64,000 bases of DNA from Nocardiopsis sp. ATB16-24 (GCF_030271535.1 NZ_JASCXJ010000005.1:235148-299147), one strand, 5' to 3'; numbered from the stretch's first letter, positions 53,987 through 62,904 are shown. Numbers and translations: made by a program. The notes: generated by a model not told the origin, from the letters alone.

Positions 53987-54486
53987 GCGCCGCCCCCGCT
54001 CCTGCGCCCGGCGGCCAGGTGCACCGCCTCGATGATCTTCTCGTACCCGGTGCAACGGCACAGGTTGCCCGCCAACGCCTCACGGATCTGGGCGTCGTCG
54101 GGCGCGGGCAGACCCGCGCCCACCGTGCGTTCCAACAGGTCGTCGGTCTGCACCACCAGGCCCGGCGTGCAAAAACCGCACTGGACGGCCCCCGCCTCCA
54201 CGAAGGCCTCCTGCACGGTGCTCAACTCACGCTCGGCCCCCCGCCCCTGGGACAGACCCTCCACGGTGCGTACCCGGCGCCCCTGCGCCTGCCCGGCGGC
54301 GATCATGCACGAACACGCCGTCACGTCGTCGAAGTAGACCGTGCACGATCCGCACTCGCCCTGCTCACAGGCGTTCTTGCTGCCCGGCAGGCCCAACCGC
54401 TCGCGCAGTACGTACAGCAGGCTCTCACCCGGCCACACGTCGTCGGCCGTCACGTCCTCGCCGTTGACGTTGAAACTCACGCGCAT
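53983..54486 (-). CDS. xdhC: Xanthine dehydrogenase, 2Fe-2S subunit
   Basis: A 167-residue iron-sulfur protein. Plant-type ferredoxin site: CEQGECGSCTVYFDD with a fourth Cys at TACSC; second helical [2Fe-2S] site: VQCGFCTPG and NLCRCTGYEKI. The pattern and length (about 160) are standard for the small subunit of three-subunit molybdenum hydroxylases. It carries electrons from molybdopterin to FAD. Overlaps the FAD-subunit gene by 10 nt and the deaminase gene by 4 nt, so the operon is tightly coupled. Symbol follows the E. coli XdhABC order. Confidence 0.94.
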   Translation of the reverse strand: MRVSFNVNGEDVTADDVWPGESLLYVLRERLGLPGSKNACEQGECGSCTVYFDDVTACSCMIAAGQAQGRRVRTVEGLSQGRGAERELSTVQEAFVEAGAVQCGFCTPGLVVQTDDLLERTVGAGLPAPDDAQIREALAGNLCRCTGYEKIIEAVHLAAGRRSGGGA

Positions 54487-55346
54487 CGCGTGACTCCCTT
54501 CCGGTAGTCGGTGACCGACCAGCTCAACGCGCGGCGCGCCATCACCGACAGTGCGTGCCTGCGGTACTCGGCGCTGCCCCGCTGATCGTCGATGGGACGG
54601 GCCGCCGCGGCCACCAACTCACCGAACCGGCGCACCACGGATTCGGAGGGCGAGGTGCCGCCCTCCCAGTCGAACTCCTCGGACAAGAACTCCTCGGCGG
54701 CCTCCGCCCGCAACGGGGTGGGACCCGCCGAACCCAGACCCGTGCCCACGGTCCGGCGCTCGGAGTCCAACGCCAGCGAGAACGAGGTCACCGCGATGAC
54801 CATCGCGTTGCGCGTACCGATCTTGGCGAACTGTTGGGGGCCCGAGGGCTCGGGCAGCAACACGGCGGTGATCAACTCGTCCTCGCGCCGGGCCGTCGTG
54901 CGCAGCGACAGATAGAACTCACGGGCGGGCACCCGGCGTCTGCCCCGCACCGAGGCCAGTTCGACCGTCGCGTCGGTGGCCAACAGCGGCGGATGACTCT
55001 CACCCGCGGGAGAAGCGCCACCCAGATTGCCGCCCACGGTGCCCCGATTGCGGATCTGGGGAGAGGCCACCGAACGGGAGGCCTTGGCCAGGGCCGGGGC
55101 CCTGCCGGACAGGTGCTCGATGACCTTGGTGTAGGACACGCCCGCGCCCAGGCGGATACGGCCGTCCTCGGGACCGAACTCGGCGAGCTCGGGAATCCGG
55201 GTCAGGTCGATCAGGGCGGGCGGGCGCCTCCTGTCGAAATTGAGCTCCACCATCACGTCGGTGCCGCCCATGATCGGTACCGCCTCGGGTAGGGCGCTCT
55301 TGGCCTCGAGTGCCTCCTCCAGCGTGGAGGGGCTCAGGAACTCCAT
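54477..55346 (-). CDS. xdhB: Xanthine dehydrogenase, FAD-binding subunit
   Basis: A 289-residue CoxM/XdhB-type flavoprotein. ATG 55346 has AGAGGAC upstream. FAD motifs: PIMGGTDVMVELNF, LIDLTRIPELAEF, and IRNRGTVGGNLGGASPAGESHPPLLATDATVEL (pyrophosphate-binding GTVGGNL). The end EYRRHALSVMARRALSW is the usual C-terminal helix. Passes electrons to NAD or another acceptor. First gene of the operon (FAD subunit, 2Fe-2S subunit, deaminase, large subunit, permease). Divergent from a PucR gene, the probable activator. Confidence 0.93.
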   Translation of the reverse strand: MEFLSPSTLEEALEAKSALPEAVPIMGGTDVMVELNFDRRRPPALIDLTRIPELAEFGPEDGRIRLGAGVSYTKVIEHLSGRAPALAKASRSVASPQIRNRGTVGGNLGGASPAGESHPPLLATDATVELASVRGRRRVPAREFYLSLRTTARREDELITAVLLPEPSGPQQFAKIGTRNAMVIAVTSFSLALDSERRTVGTGLGSAGPTPLRAEAAEEFLSEEFDWEGGTSPSESVVRRFGELVAAAARPIDDQRGSAEYRRHALSVMARRALSWSVTDYRKGVTRCA

Positions 55347-55444
55347 GTCGGTCCTCTTGTCGCCACGGTCTCGCCGCCGCCCACTCGCGGTCGGCACGGT
55401 TCTTCGGTCACGTCGTTCCCTGCTTACCGGGTGATCTGTGAAGT

Positions 55445-55537
55445 ACACCACTGGGAGCGTGCTCCTCACCAGCAAGCGATGACATGAAGTGTCCCTCCGC
55501 CGAACGGTTAAGGTTGGGCGATTCCTACAAGTGGTGT
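55445..55537. promoter_or_regulatory. Distant inverted repeat ACACCACT ... AGTGGTGT between xdhB and PucR genes
   Basis: Two 8-bp complementary elements, 77 bp apart, in the 272-bp divergent region. They could be operator half-sites for the PucR regulator, but pairs this short also occur by chance. No -35/-10 pair is convincing for either gene. Confidence 0.25.
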
Positions 55538-55618
55538 CCTCCGGCGGCCACCGCCGGACGCGCCCCGCACCGGTCGCAGGTGCGCACCCGCCCACATCAG
55601 TGATGAAGAGGAACGTCC

Positions 55619-57181
55619 ATGCGCATCAGTGAGCTGCTCGCGGTCAAGCGGCTGCACCTGAGATTCGTGACGGGGGCCGAGCACGCCGACCGCGTGATGC
55701 GGTGGGCCTACACCACCGACCTGCTCGAACCCGCCCGCTACCTGCGCGGCGGTGAGCTCGTCCTCACCGGCATGATGTGGCACACCCGTCCCGAGGACTC
55801 CGCGACCTTCGTGTCCTCCATCGTCGACGCCGGAGTCGTCGCCCTGGGCGCGGGGACCGCCCTGGGCGAGATCCCCCCGGACCTGGTGGAGGCCTGTCGC
55901 TCCCACGACCTGCCCCTGCTCGAGGTCCCCCCGCAGACCTCCTTCGGCGCGGTCACCGAGGAGGTGGTGGGCTCCCTGACACAACGTCGCATCAGCACCA
56001 TGACCCGGACCCGCGACCACCACCGCCGGCTCATGGCCGAGGTCGCGGCGGGGGCCGAACTGCCGAGCGCTTTCGCCCGGGCGACCGGCGAGGACGCCTG
56101 GATCCTCTCCTCCACCGGGCGCCATGTCGCCGCCTCACGTGAGGCCCTGCCCCGGAGCGAACGCGAGTGGCTCGCGGCCAGGGCTTTGACCGTCCCCTCT
56201 TTTCCGCACACCGTCCACCTGCCCGAGGAGGACGGTCGTGCGCTCACCCTCATGCCGGTGCGCACCAAGGAATCCCATCCCTTGGCCGCCTGGTGGCTGG
56301 TCTGCGAGGGCGATCACACCACCTGGACCGACGAGGAGCACGAGTCGGCGGCCGAACTGGCCTCCCTCGCCGCCATCGCCCGCGGCCGTGACGAGGAGCG
56401 CGCGCTGGCCGACGCCCGACACCTGGAGGGACTTCCCCGACTGTTGGCGGCCCAACGCTTCGACGAGGTCACCGAGCTCCTGCGTGGCACCGCCTCGGTC
56501 GGGGGCGGGGGAGGAGGCCATGTGGTCGTCAGCGCGGCGATGCTGCCCGCACCCGGCACCGTCGACCTGGTACGGCGCGTGGTCACCGAACTGGTCCGTG
56601 ACCACGGCGGAGTGGTGGTCACGGGAGGGGAGGACACCTTGGCCCTCGTCCCGGTGGACGGCGGGGGAGCGGACACCCCTGTCCACACCGAAGAACTCCG
56701 GGCCGAACTGCTCCACCGTGCCCGGGTGTTGGAGGAGGGCCTGGTCGACCACCGTCTCGCCATCGGCCTGAGCTCCCCGGCGTGGGGCGTGCCCGAACTG
56801 CGCGGAGCCGCGGTGGAGGCACGTCACGCCCGGCGCCTGGCCGAGCTGCGCGGTGGCAGGTCCCGGGTGATCGCCGGGGCGGAGATCGACTCGCACGAGC
56901 TGCTGCTGGCCTCGGTGCCCCAGGAGGTGCAGTCCTCCTACCGGGAGCGGTTGCTGGGGCCCTTGACGGCCTACGATCGGGACCACCGCTCGGACCTGGT
57001 GCGGACGTTGGAGCAGTTCCTGGCCCACTCGGGATCATGGCAGCGCTGCGCTGCCGCTATGCACGTGCACGTCAACACCCTGAGATACCGCATCGGCAGG
57101 GTGGAGGAGCTGACCGGGCGGGATCTGAGCAGTCTGGAGCACAGGGTGGACCTGTTCCTGGCGCTCAAGCTCCGCGACTGA
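55619..57181 (+). CDS. PucR-family transcriptional regulator (purine catabolism)
   Basis: A 520-residue regulator; ATG 55619 has GAAGAGGA upstream. PucR N-terminal domain: MRISELLAVKRLHLRFVTGAEHADRVMRWAYTTDLLEPARYLRGGELVLTGMMW, then LLEVPPQTSFGAVTEEV. C-terminal HTH_30: LEQFLAHSGSWQRCAAAMHVHVNTLRYRIGRVEELTGRDLSSLEHRVDL. The middle resembles a degenerate GGDEF domain. Divergent from the xdh/8-oxoguanine deaminase operon, so it most probably senses a purine intermediate and controls that operon. Confidence 0.92.
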   Translation: MRISELLAVKRLHLRFVTGAEHADRVMRWAYTTDLLEPARYLRGGELVLTGMMWHTRPEDSATFVSSIVDAGVVALGAGTALGEIPPDLVEACRSHDLPLLEVPPQTSFGAVTEEVVGSLTQRRISTMTRTRDHHRRLMAEVAAGAELPSAFARATGEDAWILSSTGRHVAASREALPRSEREWLAARALTVPSFPHTVHLPEEDGRALTLMPVRTKESHPLAAWWLVCEGDHTTWTDEEHESAAELASLAAIARGRDEERALADARHLEGLPRLLAAQRFDEVTELLRGTASVGGGGGGHVVVSAAMLPAPGTVDLVRRVVTELVRDHGGVVVTGGEDTLALVPVDGGGADTPVHTEELRAELLHRARVLEEGLVDHRLAIGLSSPAWGVPELRGAAVEARHARRLAELRGGRSRVIAGAEIDSHELLLASVPQEVQSSYRERLLGPLTAYDRDHRSDLVRTLEQFLAHSGSWQRCAAAMHVHVNTLRYRIGRVEELTGRDLSSLEHRVDLFLALKLRD

Positions 57182-57248
57182 GGCGAGCGGACCGACCCCG
57201 CCGCGCGCACGGTGGGGAACGTCTCAGGGTGTCGCTAGGCTCGCCACG

Positions 57249-57950
57249 ATGAGTGTGAACTTCTCCGACCCTCAGATCACCGGCGCCGATCTGTCCGGCA
57301 GGGACCTGCGCGCGTGGCCCACCGTTCCCGCGGACGGGCCACGCGTGTTCATCCGATGTGATCTGGCCGAAGCCGACCTACGCGGAGCCGACCTGGTCGA
57401 CGCGGTCTTTCGCGACTGTCGTCTGGACGGGGCGCGGTTGGAGCGGGCCGTTCTGGACGGGGCGGTGTTCACCGGCGGGGGTGCGGCCGGGGCGGTCTTC
57501 ACCGACGCCGAGTGCACCGACACCCGCTTCGAGCGGGTGGACCTGGCCAACACCCGTTGGCAGGGGGCACTGCTCACCGACACCGCCTTCACCGGTTGCC
57601 GGATGATCGGGGCGGGGCTGACCTCTCTGAGAGGTATCGGTTACACCTTCGCCCACTGCAACCTGATGCTGGCACGTTGCAAGGGCATCACGTTGCGCGG
57701 TCAGACCCTGGAGGGGCTGCGCATGGACGAGGCGGACCTGGCCGGTGCCGATCTGCGCGAGACGGTGTGGGTGGAGTCGCGGCTGCGCGGCGCCAACCTG
57801 ATCAACGCCCGATTCGGAGGAGCCGACCTGCGGGGCGCCGACCTGGGGGAGCCCGGCCTGGACCAGGCCGGATATCTGCGAGGAGCCGCCATCAGCCCTG
57901 CGCAGGCGGGCACGATTCTGTCCTCCCTGGGGATCACGGTGGCGGAGTGA
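57249..57950 (+). CDS. Pentapeptide-repeat protein
   Basis: A 233-residue protein made almost wholly of A(D/N/V)LXX-type pentapeptides (DLAEADLRGADLVDAVFRD, GARLERAVLDGAVF, RMDEADLAGADLRETVW, GGADLRGADLGE), expected to fold as a right-handed quadrilateral beta-helix. Some members (MfpA, Qnr) mimic DNA and protect gyrase from quinolones; most have unknown function, and nothing here proves a gyrase role. The segment around residues 120-145 (YTFAHCNLMLARCKGI) interrupts the regular pattern. TAGGCT lies 7 nt before ATG 57249, so the message is probably leaderless. Confidence 0.88.
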   Translation: MSVNFSDPQITGADLSGRDLRAWPTVPADGPRVFIRCDLAEADLRGADLVDAVFRDCRLDGARLERAVLDGAVFTGGGAAGAVFTDAECTDTRFERVDLANTRWQGALLTDTAFTGCRMIGAGLTSLRGIGYTFAHCNLMLARCKGITLRGQTLEGLRMDEADLAGADLRETVWVESRLRGANLINARFGGADLRGADLGEPGLDQAGYLRGAAISPAQAGTILSSLGITVAE

Positions 57951-58116
57951 GGGCTCCTCTCTCTGCGTCAATATGTGAATCTACACCGTAAAGGCGGGGC
58001 TCTCGTCCACTTCGATATCCGATCGACGACGAAGATCTCCACTCCGGCGGCCGTGTCCTTTCTCCCCGGATCGAGCAGGGAACAAGATGGGAGGACCACG
58101 TCGAGGGGGATTCACC

Positions 58117-58614
58117 ATGCCTGACTGGCAGCCGATATTCGCCATGTCCGTTCCGCTGCTCGAAAGCTTCATTCGGGGCACGGTGATGTATCTGGTGGTG
58201 CTGCTTCTGATGCGCCTGGTGGGGCAACGGGAGGCGGGAGGCATCGGCATCACCGACGTACTGCTCGTGGTCCTGGTCGCTCAGGCCGCGGCTCCCGGAC
58301 TCTCGGGTGAGGCGAGTTCGATCACCGACTCCGTGGTGAGCGTGATCACGATCCTCTTCTGGAGCGTGGTGATCGACGCCCTGTCCTACCGCTTCCCCGT
58401 GATGTCGCACCTGTTGAAGTCACGTCCCAAGCCCCTGATCCACAAAGGAAGGCTCAACCGGCGTGTGATGCGCAGGGAGTTCATGACGGAGGAGGAGGTC
58501 ACGGAACAGCTGCGTCTGTACGGGATCCAGGACGTCTCCGGTGTCGAACGCGCCTACATCGAGCCCAACGGCATGATCAGCGTCCTCCAGCGTCCGGACG
58601 AGGAACCGGAGTAA
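58117..58614 (+). CDS. DUF421 (YetF-type) membrane protein
   Basis: A 165-residue protein from ATG 58117 (GAGGGGGA upstream; ATG 58087 also in frame). Three N-terminal transmembrane helices (TVMYLVVLLLMRLVGQREAGGIGITDVLLVVLVAQAAAP, VVSVITILFWSVVIDAL), then the soluble DUF421 domain: KSRPKPLIHKGRLNRRVMRREFMTEEEVTEQLRLYGIQDVSGVERAYIEPNGMISVL. YetF-family proteins are linked to spore germination and membrane integrity in Bacillus; the role in actinobacteria is unknown. Short for the family but complete. Confidence 0.88.
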   Translation: MPDWQPIFAMSVPLLESFIRGTVMYLVVLLLMRLVGQREAGGIGITDVLLVVLVAQAAAPGLSGEASSITDSVVSVITILFWSVVIDALSYRFPVMSHLLKSRPKPLIHKGRLNRRVMRREFMTEEEVTEQLRLYGIQDVSGVERAYIEPNGMISVLQRPDEEPE

Positions 58615-58625
58615 GAAGGGGCGCC

Positions 58626-58641
58626 CCCCACATCGGTGGGG
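58626..58641 (+). terminator. Small hairpin after the DUF421 gene
   Basis: CCCCAC-ATCG-GTGGGG, 6-bp stem with a 4-nt loop, 12 nt after the stop. Confidence 0.45.
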
Positions 58642-58744
58642 AGGCCGGTCCCGAGGCGGGGCCGCGGACTCGGACGGGGAACACCGTGTGAACGAGGCCT
58701 ACCGACGCGTCATCGCCCCAGAGCCCGAGCGATGACCCTCGGAA

Positions 58745-58797
58745 CCTCGGGCAGGGCCGTGGCGCCCTCCAGGAGGGCGCCACGGCCCTGCCCGAGG
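58745..58797. repeat. Perfect 53-bp inverted repeat (26-bp arms, 1-nt loop)
   Basis: CCTCGGGCAGGGCCGTGGCG..., then a single A, then its exact reverse complement. One arm (58772-58797) encodes the VLGQGRGALLE-like part of the APH remnant on the minus strand; the other arm is its mirror copy, after which the gene is no longer recognisable. It could also act as a terminator between the convergent genes. Confidence 0.9.
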
Positions 58798-59068
58798 ACG
58801 CGCACCAGGGTCCAGGCCCGCGCGCGCTCTCCTCGTCCACCGGCTGGAGCTTGAGCATGGCGGGAGTGCCGTCGGGGAGTTCGACCGGTAGGACCAGGTC
58901 GACCAGCCCGTGCATGGGAGCGCCGGTCAGGCGCAGGTTCCAGTGGTGGAGTCGTCGCGCGGCCGGTTCCGGGAGGGCCTCGACCCAGGCGGGGCCGAAG
59001 AAGCGCTCCAGGGAGCGGCGCAGGGCCGGGGGAACCCTGAGGGGGATCGAGGGAGCGGGGTCGCTCAT
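58772..59068 (-). pseudogene. Truncated APH(6)/hydroxyurea-phosphotransferase-like gene, N-terminal remnant
   Basis: From ATG 59068 the frame reads IPLRVPPALRRSLERFFGPAWVEALPEPAARRLHHWNLRLTG..., then HGLVDLVLPVELPDGTPAMLKLQPVDEES, the start of the aminoglycoside-6/hydroxyurea phosphotransferase group. After VDEES the expected ARAWTLVRVLGQGRGALLE continues in another reading frame, so there is a frameshift, and homology stops at the palindrome centre (58771). The catalytic HGDLH and metal-binding parts are absent. Clearly a remnant of a gene of about 300 residues. Confidence 0.72.
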
Positions 59069-59177
59069 GGTGTCCTCCCCCTTCCGTGTCAGGTCGTGGA
59101 CGAAGGAATCGGGACGGGGACACGGGAGCGGGTACGTGGTGGGGCCTCGTCGTCCTCTGTGATGGTTCCGGCCTGTG

Positions 59178-60296
59178 TCAGGGGTGTGGACGACGCTGGG
59201 AGGGGCGGCGCGACAGGGCCTCGGTCATGCCGCTCAGCGCCGGTTTGGGGCCGTAGTCCTCGTCGAAGGGCAGCGCGTCGGTGTAGCCCGGGAACCATTC
59301 GGGGACCCAGGAGTGTTGGTCGCTGACGCCCCACACCGTCACGTTCACACAACGGGGAACGTCCAGGCAGGCTTCGACGACGCGTCGGTACTCGTCGGCC
59401 TGCTCTTCGAGTGCGTCCTCCCGTGACGGCTCGGGGATGCGTACGTCGAGTTCGGTGACGCTGACCTCCAGCCCCAGATCGGTGAAACGACGCATGTGGT
59501 CGGCCAGGTCCTCGGGGACGTTGCCGTGCACGAAGTGCCCCTGGAACCCGATGCCATGGAGGGGGACGCCGCGTTGGAGCAGATCCTCGACCAGGGTGTG
59601 GAGGGCGTCGGCCTTGTCACCACCGCCCTCGATGCCGAACTCGTTGATGTAGAGCCTGGCCTCGGGGTCGATCTCATGGGCCATGGACAGCGCCTCGGCG
59701 ATGTAGTCCGGGCCCAGGACCCGGTACCACAGGTTCTCGCGCAGGTGGGGGCTGGTGTCCTCGAAGGGTTCGTTGATGATGTCCCAGGCGCTGACGCGTC
59801 CCTTGTAGCGCCCCAGCAGCGCCCGCAGGTGTTCGCGCATGATCTGACGGAGCTCGTCCTGACTCCAGGAACCCTGGGCCAACCAGGAGGGCAGCTGGTT
59901 GTGCCACAGCAGGGTGTGTCCGCGGACGTTGAGGTCGTGGCTCTCGGCGAAGCCGACCACCGTGTCGGGACCGCTCCAGTCGAACTGGTGGCGTTGGGGC
60001 TGGACGTACTGCCATTTCATGGTGTTCTCGGCGGTCACCGAGGTGTAGTGCTCGGTGATCACGGACCGGTACTCGCCGTCGTGCACCAGGGGGTTGACCG
60101 CGACGGCGACGCCGAGTTCGATGTCGTGGGTGCGGGCCATGCCGGGGAGTTCGCCCTCGTCCGGTGGTCCCGAAGGCAGGTTGTCCGAAAGGAGCGCGGT
60201 GGTCAGGAAGACCGCTACGCACAGGGCTATGGCTGTGAACATGGCTCCGCGTCCTCGGGTCGGGGTGCGCCGTTCTCTGGAGGACGTGCCGCGCAT
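59178..60296 (-). CDS. Endo-1,4-beta-xylanase, GH10 family
   Basis: A 372-residue xylan-degrading enzyme. The N-terminus has RRTPTRGRG then a hydrophobic segment at 18-36 (MFTAIALCVAVFLTTALL) without a clear cleavage site, so it is secreted or membrane-anchored. GH10 barrel: LGVAVAVNPLVHDGEYRSVITEHYTSVTAENTMKWQYVQP, GHTLLWHNQLPSWL, acid/base Glu176 in WDIINEPF, INEFGIE, GFQGHFVHG, nucleophile Glu282 in VTELDVRI, and TVWGVSDQHSWVP. No carbohydrate-binding module follows. ATG 60296 is the only convenient start; no strong ribosome-binding site. Confidence 0.94.
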   Translation of the reverse strand: MRGTSSRERRTPTRGRGAMFTAIALCVAVFLTTALLSDNLPSGPPDEGELPGMARTHDIELGVAVAVNPLVHDGEYRSVITEHYTSVTAENTMKWQYVQPQRHQFDWSGPDTVVGFAESHDLNVRGHTLLWHNQLPSWLAQGSWSQDELRQIMREHLRALLGRYKGRVSAWDIINEPFEDTSPHLRENLWYRVLGPDYIAEALSMAHEIDPEARLYINEFGIEGGGDKADALHTLVEDLLQRGVPLHGIGFQGHFVHGNVPEDLADHMRRFTDLGLEVSVTELDVRIPEPSREDALEEQADEYRRVVEACLDVPRCVNVTVWGVSDQHSWVPEWFPGYTDALPFDEDYGPKPALSGMTEALSRRPSQRRPHP

Positions 60297-61142
60297 GGTG
60301 TCGGTTCCGGCCTTACCGGTCGCTCGTGGCGACGGGAGGGGCCGACAGGGCGCGCACGACGCTGGGGCGGGTGGTCGTCGGTACGGGTGGGTCGTAGCGC
60401 AGTGTCTCCTCCATGGCGTCGCCGGCCAGGTCGGTCTCGCCTACCGGGTGCCCTCGCCGGTGGCGGCGTGGCAGGCCCTCGTTCCGTCCCCGAGACGGTC
60501 GACCGTGGTCTCGGGGGCCCGGTGATCGGCCGGGCGCATCGGGACCGGTGCGGTCGCGAGGGACCGGCCGCCGTCGGCTCGGACCAGCGGGGCGCGGATC
60601 ACGTCGCCGCGGGGGCGGGCGTGCCGCCGAATGGCCGACCGCTCGAACGGTGCGCCCCATTGTGCCCTGATCTGCTGTGTTCGGTGCGCATGACGCGCCG
60701 AGTCGCCGTCGGGTCACCGTACGGGGTCGAGGAGGGGCTTTCGCCGCGACGGGGCGTGAGCGGTGTTCGGCCGAGTATCGGCGCACCGGATACGGCAGCC
60801 GCAGGGTCGTGGCCCCTCTCTCGTGTGTCACCGATCCTGGCCATGGGGGTCGGACGTCCCTGTGGCCGAGGACGGATGGGCGGGCCGTGGCGGGGTAGGA
60901 GGCCACCGTCGGCGCCCTGGGCCGGCCCCACCGGTGGGCGGGTACGGCGCGGTGGTGGGCGCGGGCGTCGTCCTGTGGAACGCGGGCGCTTCGATCCCGG
61001 GTGGGGATCGAAGGGGCGCGGGCGCCGATAGGTTGGGGCCCGGACGTCTTCCCGCCGCCGGGTCCGTGGCACTGCGGGGGAAGCGGTGTGCTCGCCCTTC
61101 CGGTCCCGGGGGGCTGACGAAGCGTCGTGTGTGGAGGCTGTA
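60297..61142. other. Non-coding region (846 bp) between xylanase and kinase genes
   Basis: No frame reads as protein on either strand. It holds a perfect 10-bp hairpin CTTCGATCCC / GGGATCGAAG with a 5-nt loop at 60989-61013, about 130 nt before the kinase gene, and a -10-like TAGGTT soon after. Otherwise unremarkable GC-rich sequence. Confidence 0.4.
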
Positions 61143-62897
61143 GTGTCCCTTAGGCTCGATCCCAGTGACCCCGAACGCATTGGTCGGTATCGGCTGATCG
61201 GCCGGTTGGGTTCTGGCGGTATGGGACAGGTGTTCTTCGGCCGCTCGGCCGGTGGGCGTGCGGTGGCGATCAAGCGCATCCACCCGCACATGGCCGCCGA
61301 CGCCTCCTTCCGTGAGCGCTTCGCCCGCGAGGTCGCCGCGGCCCGCCAGGTCAGCGGTGCCTTCACCGCCCCGGTCATCGACGCCGACCCCGACGACCAG
61401 GTGCCGTGGTTGGTGACCTCCTATGTGCCGTCCCTACCACTGGACGAGGCGGTGCGGGCGCATGGTCCGCTTCCCGAGGCCAGTCTGCGCGTACTGGCCG
61501 CGGGGTTGGCCGAGGCACTGGCGGAGATCCACCGGGTCGGTCTGATCCACCGCGACCTCAAGCCCGGCAACGTGCTGTTGGCCGAGGACGGCCCCCGGGT
61601 GATCGACTTCGGTATCGCTCGGGCCACCGACGGGACCGCGGCGACGCAGTCGATCATCGGTACACCCGGTTTCATGAGTCCGGAGCAGGTGCAGGGCGAG
61701 CCTTTGACCGCCGCCAGTGACCTGTTCGCCTACGGGGCGGTGCTGGCCTACGCGGCCTCGGGGGTCGGACCCTTCGGTGAGGGCAACATGCCCACGATGG
61801 TGATGCGGATCATCGGTCAGGAACCTGATCTGTCGGGGGTTCCCGAATCCCTGCGCCACCTGGTGGCGGCGTGTCTTTCCAAGGACGCGCGGGGACGTCC
61901 TGGGCCGGGGGAGATCCTGGACCATCTGGGGGACGTGCACGTGGGACCGGCCTGGTTGCCCGAGGCCATGATGAAGGGTGTCCAGGAGCAGGTGGCCAAG
62001 GTCAACGACGCGTTGGCCGCCTCCGCCGGTGAGACGCACAACCACCAACGCACCGAGGTGTCGGGTGCGGCGGGTGCCGCGGCCGTGGCAGGTGCGGCCG
62101 GGGCCGCCGCGGCGGGTGCGTGGGGCGATGACCAGGCCACCCGTGTCGTGGGTGGGGATCCGGGCCCCGAAGGTGCCACGTCGGTGCTGGGGGAGCAGGG
62201 GCACCACCCCACGGCCCGGTTCCCCGATGCCCGGCAGGTGCCTCCCACCGCGCAGTACGGGCAGGGTGCCACCGCGGCCTATGGGCAGGAGGCCCAGGCG
62301 TCGCATCGACAGCAGGGCGGACAGGACCCTTACGCGGATCTGTACGGTGGTCGACGTGATGCCTCCGCCGGGGCGGGCGCCTACCGTCGACAGGAGCAGG
62401 AGCGTCAACAGCAAGAACAGCGCAGGCGTGCGGAGGAGCAACGTCTGGCTCAGGAACAGCAGCTCGAGCAGCGCCGCCGGCAGGAGGCCGAGCGTGCGCA
62501 CCGTGAGCGTGTGCGCGCCGAGCAGGAGGCCGCCCGAAGGGCGCAGTCGCAGGCGCGGCGTGCCGAGCAACCCGGACTGTGGGGGTTCGTCAAGCTGCTG
62601 CCGTTGTTGATCCTGCCGTTGATCCAGATTCCGTTGGGGTACGGGGCGGCGCTGGCGTGGTCGTGGTTCACCACCGAGACCGACGTGTGGACCGGGGCGC
62701 CGTACTATTTCGAGCCCTTGACGATGGACTCCTTCTGGCACGCGACCATGCTGGGCTACTTCATCCTGAACAACCTGGTGGCGGTGGAGTTCCTGCTGCG
62801 GTCGCTGCGCACCTCCTTCGTCACGGGGACGGTGCTGGCCCTGGGCGTGATCGCGGCGACCAACGGGCTTTTGTACAGCTTCGGTTTTTGGGGTTGA
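61143..62897 (+). CDS. Membrane-anchored serine/threonine protein kinase
   Basis: A 584-residue Hanks-type kinase; GTG 61143 has GGAGG 5 nt upstream. Kinase domain residues 14-285: glycine loop GSGGMGQVFFGRS, Lys44 in AIKRI, HRDLKPGNVLL (136-146), DFGIAR (155-160), GTPGFMSPEQ. Residues 315-420 are Ala/Gly-rich and low-complexity with Gln. Residues 420-478 form a Gln/Glu/Arg-rich coiled coil (RRQEQERQQQEQRRRAEEQR...). Three transmembrane helices close the protein (about 484-507, 533-552, 560-583). Unlike PknB there is no PASTA or other extracellular sensor, so the signal is unclear. A strong T-tailed terminator follows. Confidence 0.93.
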   Translation: MSLRLDPSDPERIGRYRLIGRLGSGGMGQVFFGRSAGGRAVAIKRIHPHMAADASFRERFAREVAAARQVSGAFTAPVIDADPDDQVPWLVTSYVPSLPLDEAVRAHGPLPEASLRVLAAGLAEALAEIHRVGLIHRDLKPGNVLLAEDGPRVIDFGIARATDGTAATQSIIGTPGFMSPEQVQGEPLTAASDLFAYGAVLAYAASGVGPFGEGNMPTMVMRIIGQEPDLSGVPESLRHLVAACLSKDARGRPGPGEILDHLGDVHVGPAWLPEAMMKGVQEQVAKVNDALAASAGETHNHQRTEVSGAAGAAAVAGAAGAAAAGAWGDDQATRVVGGDPGPEGATSVLGEQGHHPTARFPDARQVPPTAQYGQGATAAYGQEAQASHRQQGGQDPYADLYGGRRDASAGAGAYRRQEQERQQQEQRRRAEEQRLAQEQQLEQRRRQEAERAHRERVRAEQEAARRAQSQARRAEQPGLWGFVKLLPLLILPLIQIPLGYGAALAWSWFTTETDVWTGAPYYFEPLTMDSFWHATMLGYFILNNLVAVEFLLRSLRTSFVTGTVLALGVIAATNGLLYSFGFWG

Positions 62898-62904
62898 GCC
62901 CGTA

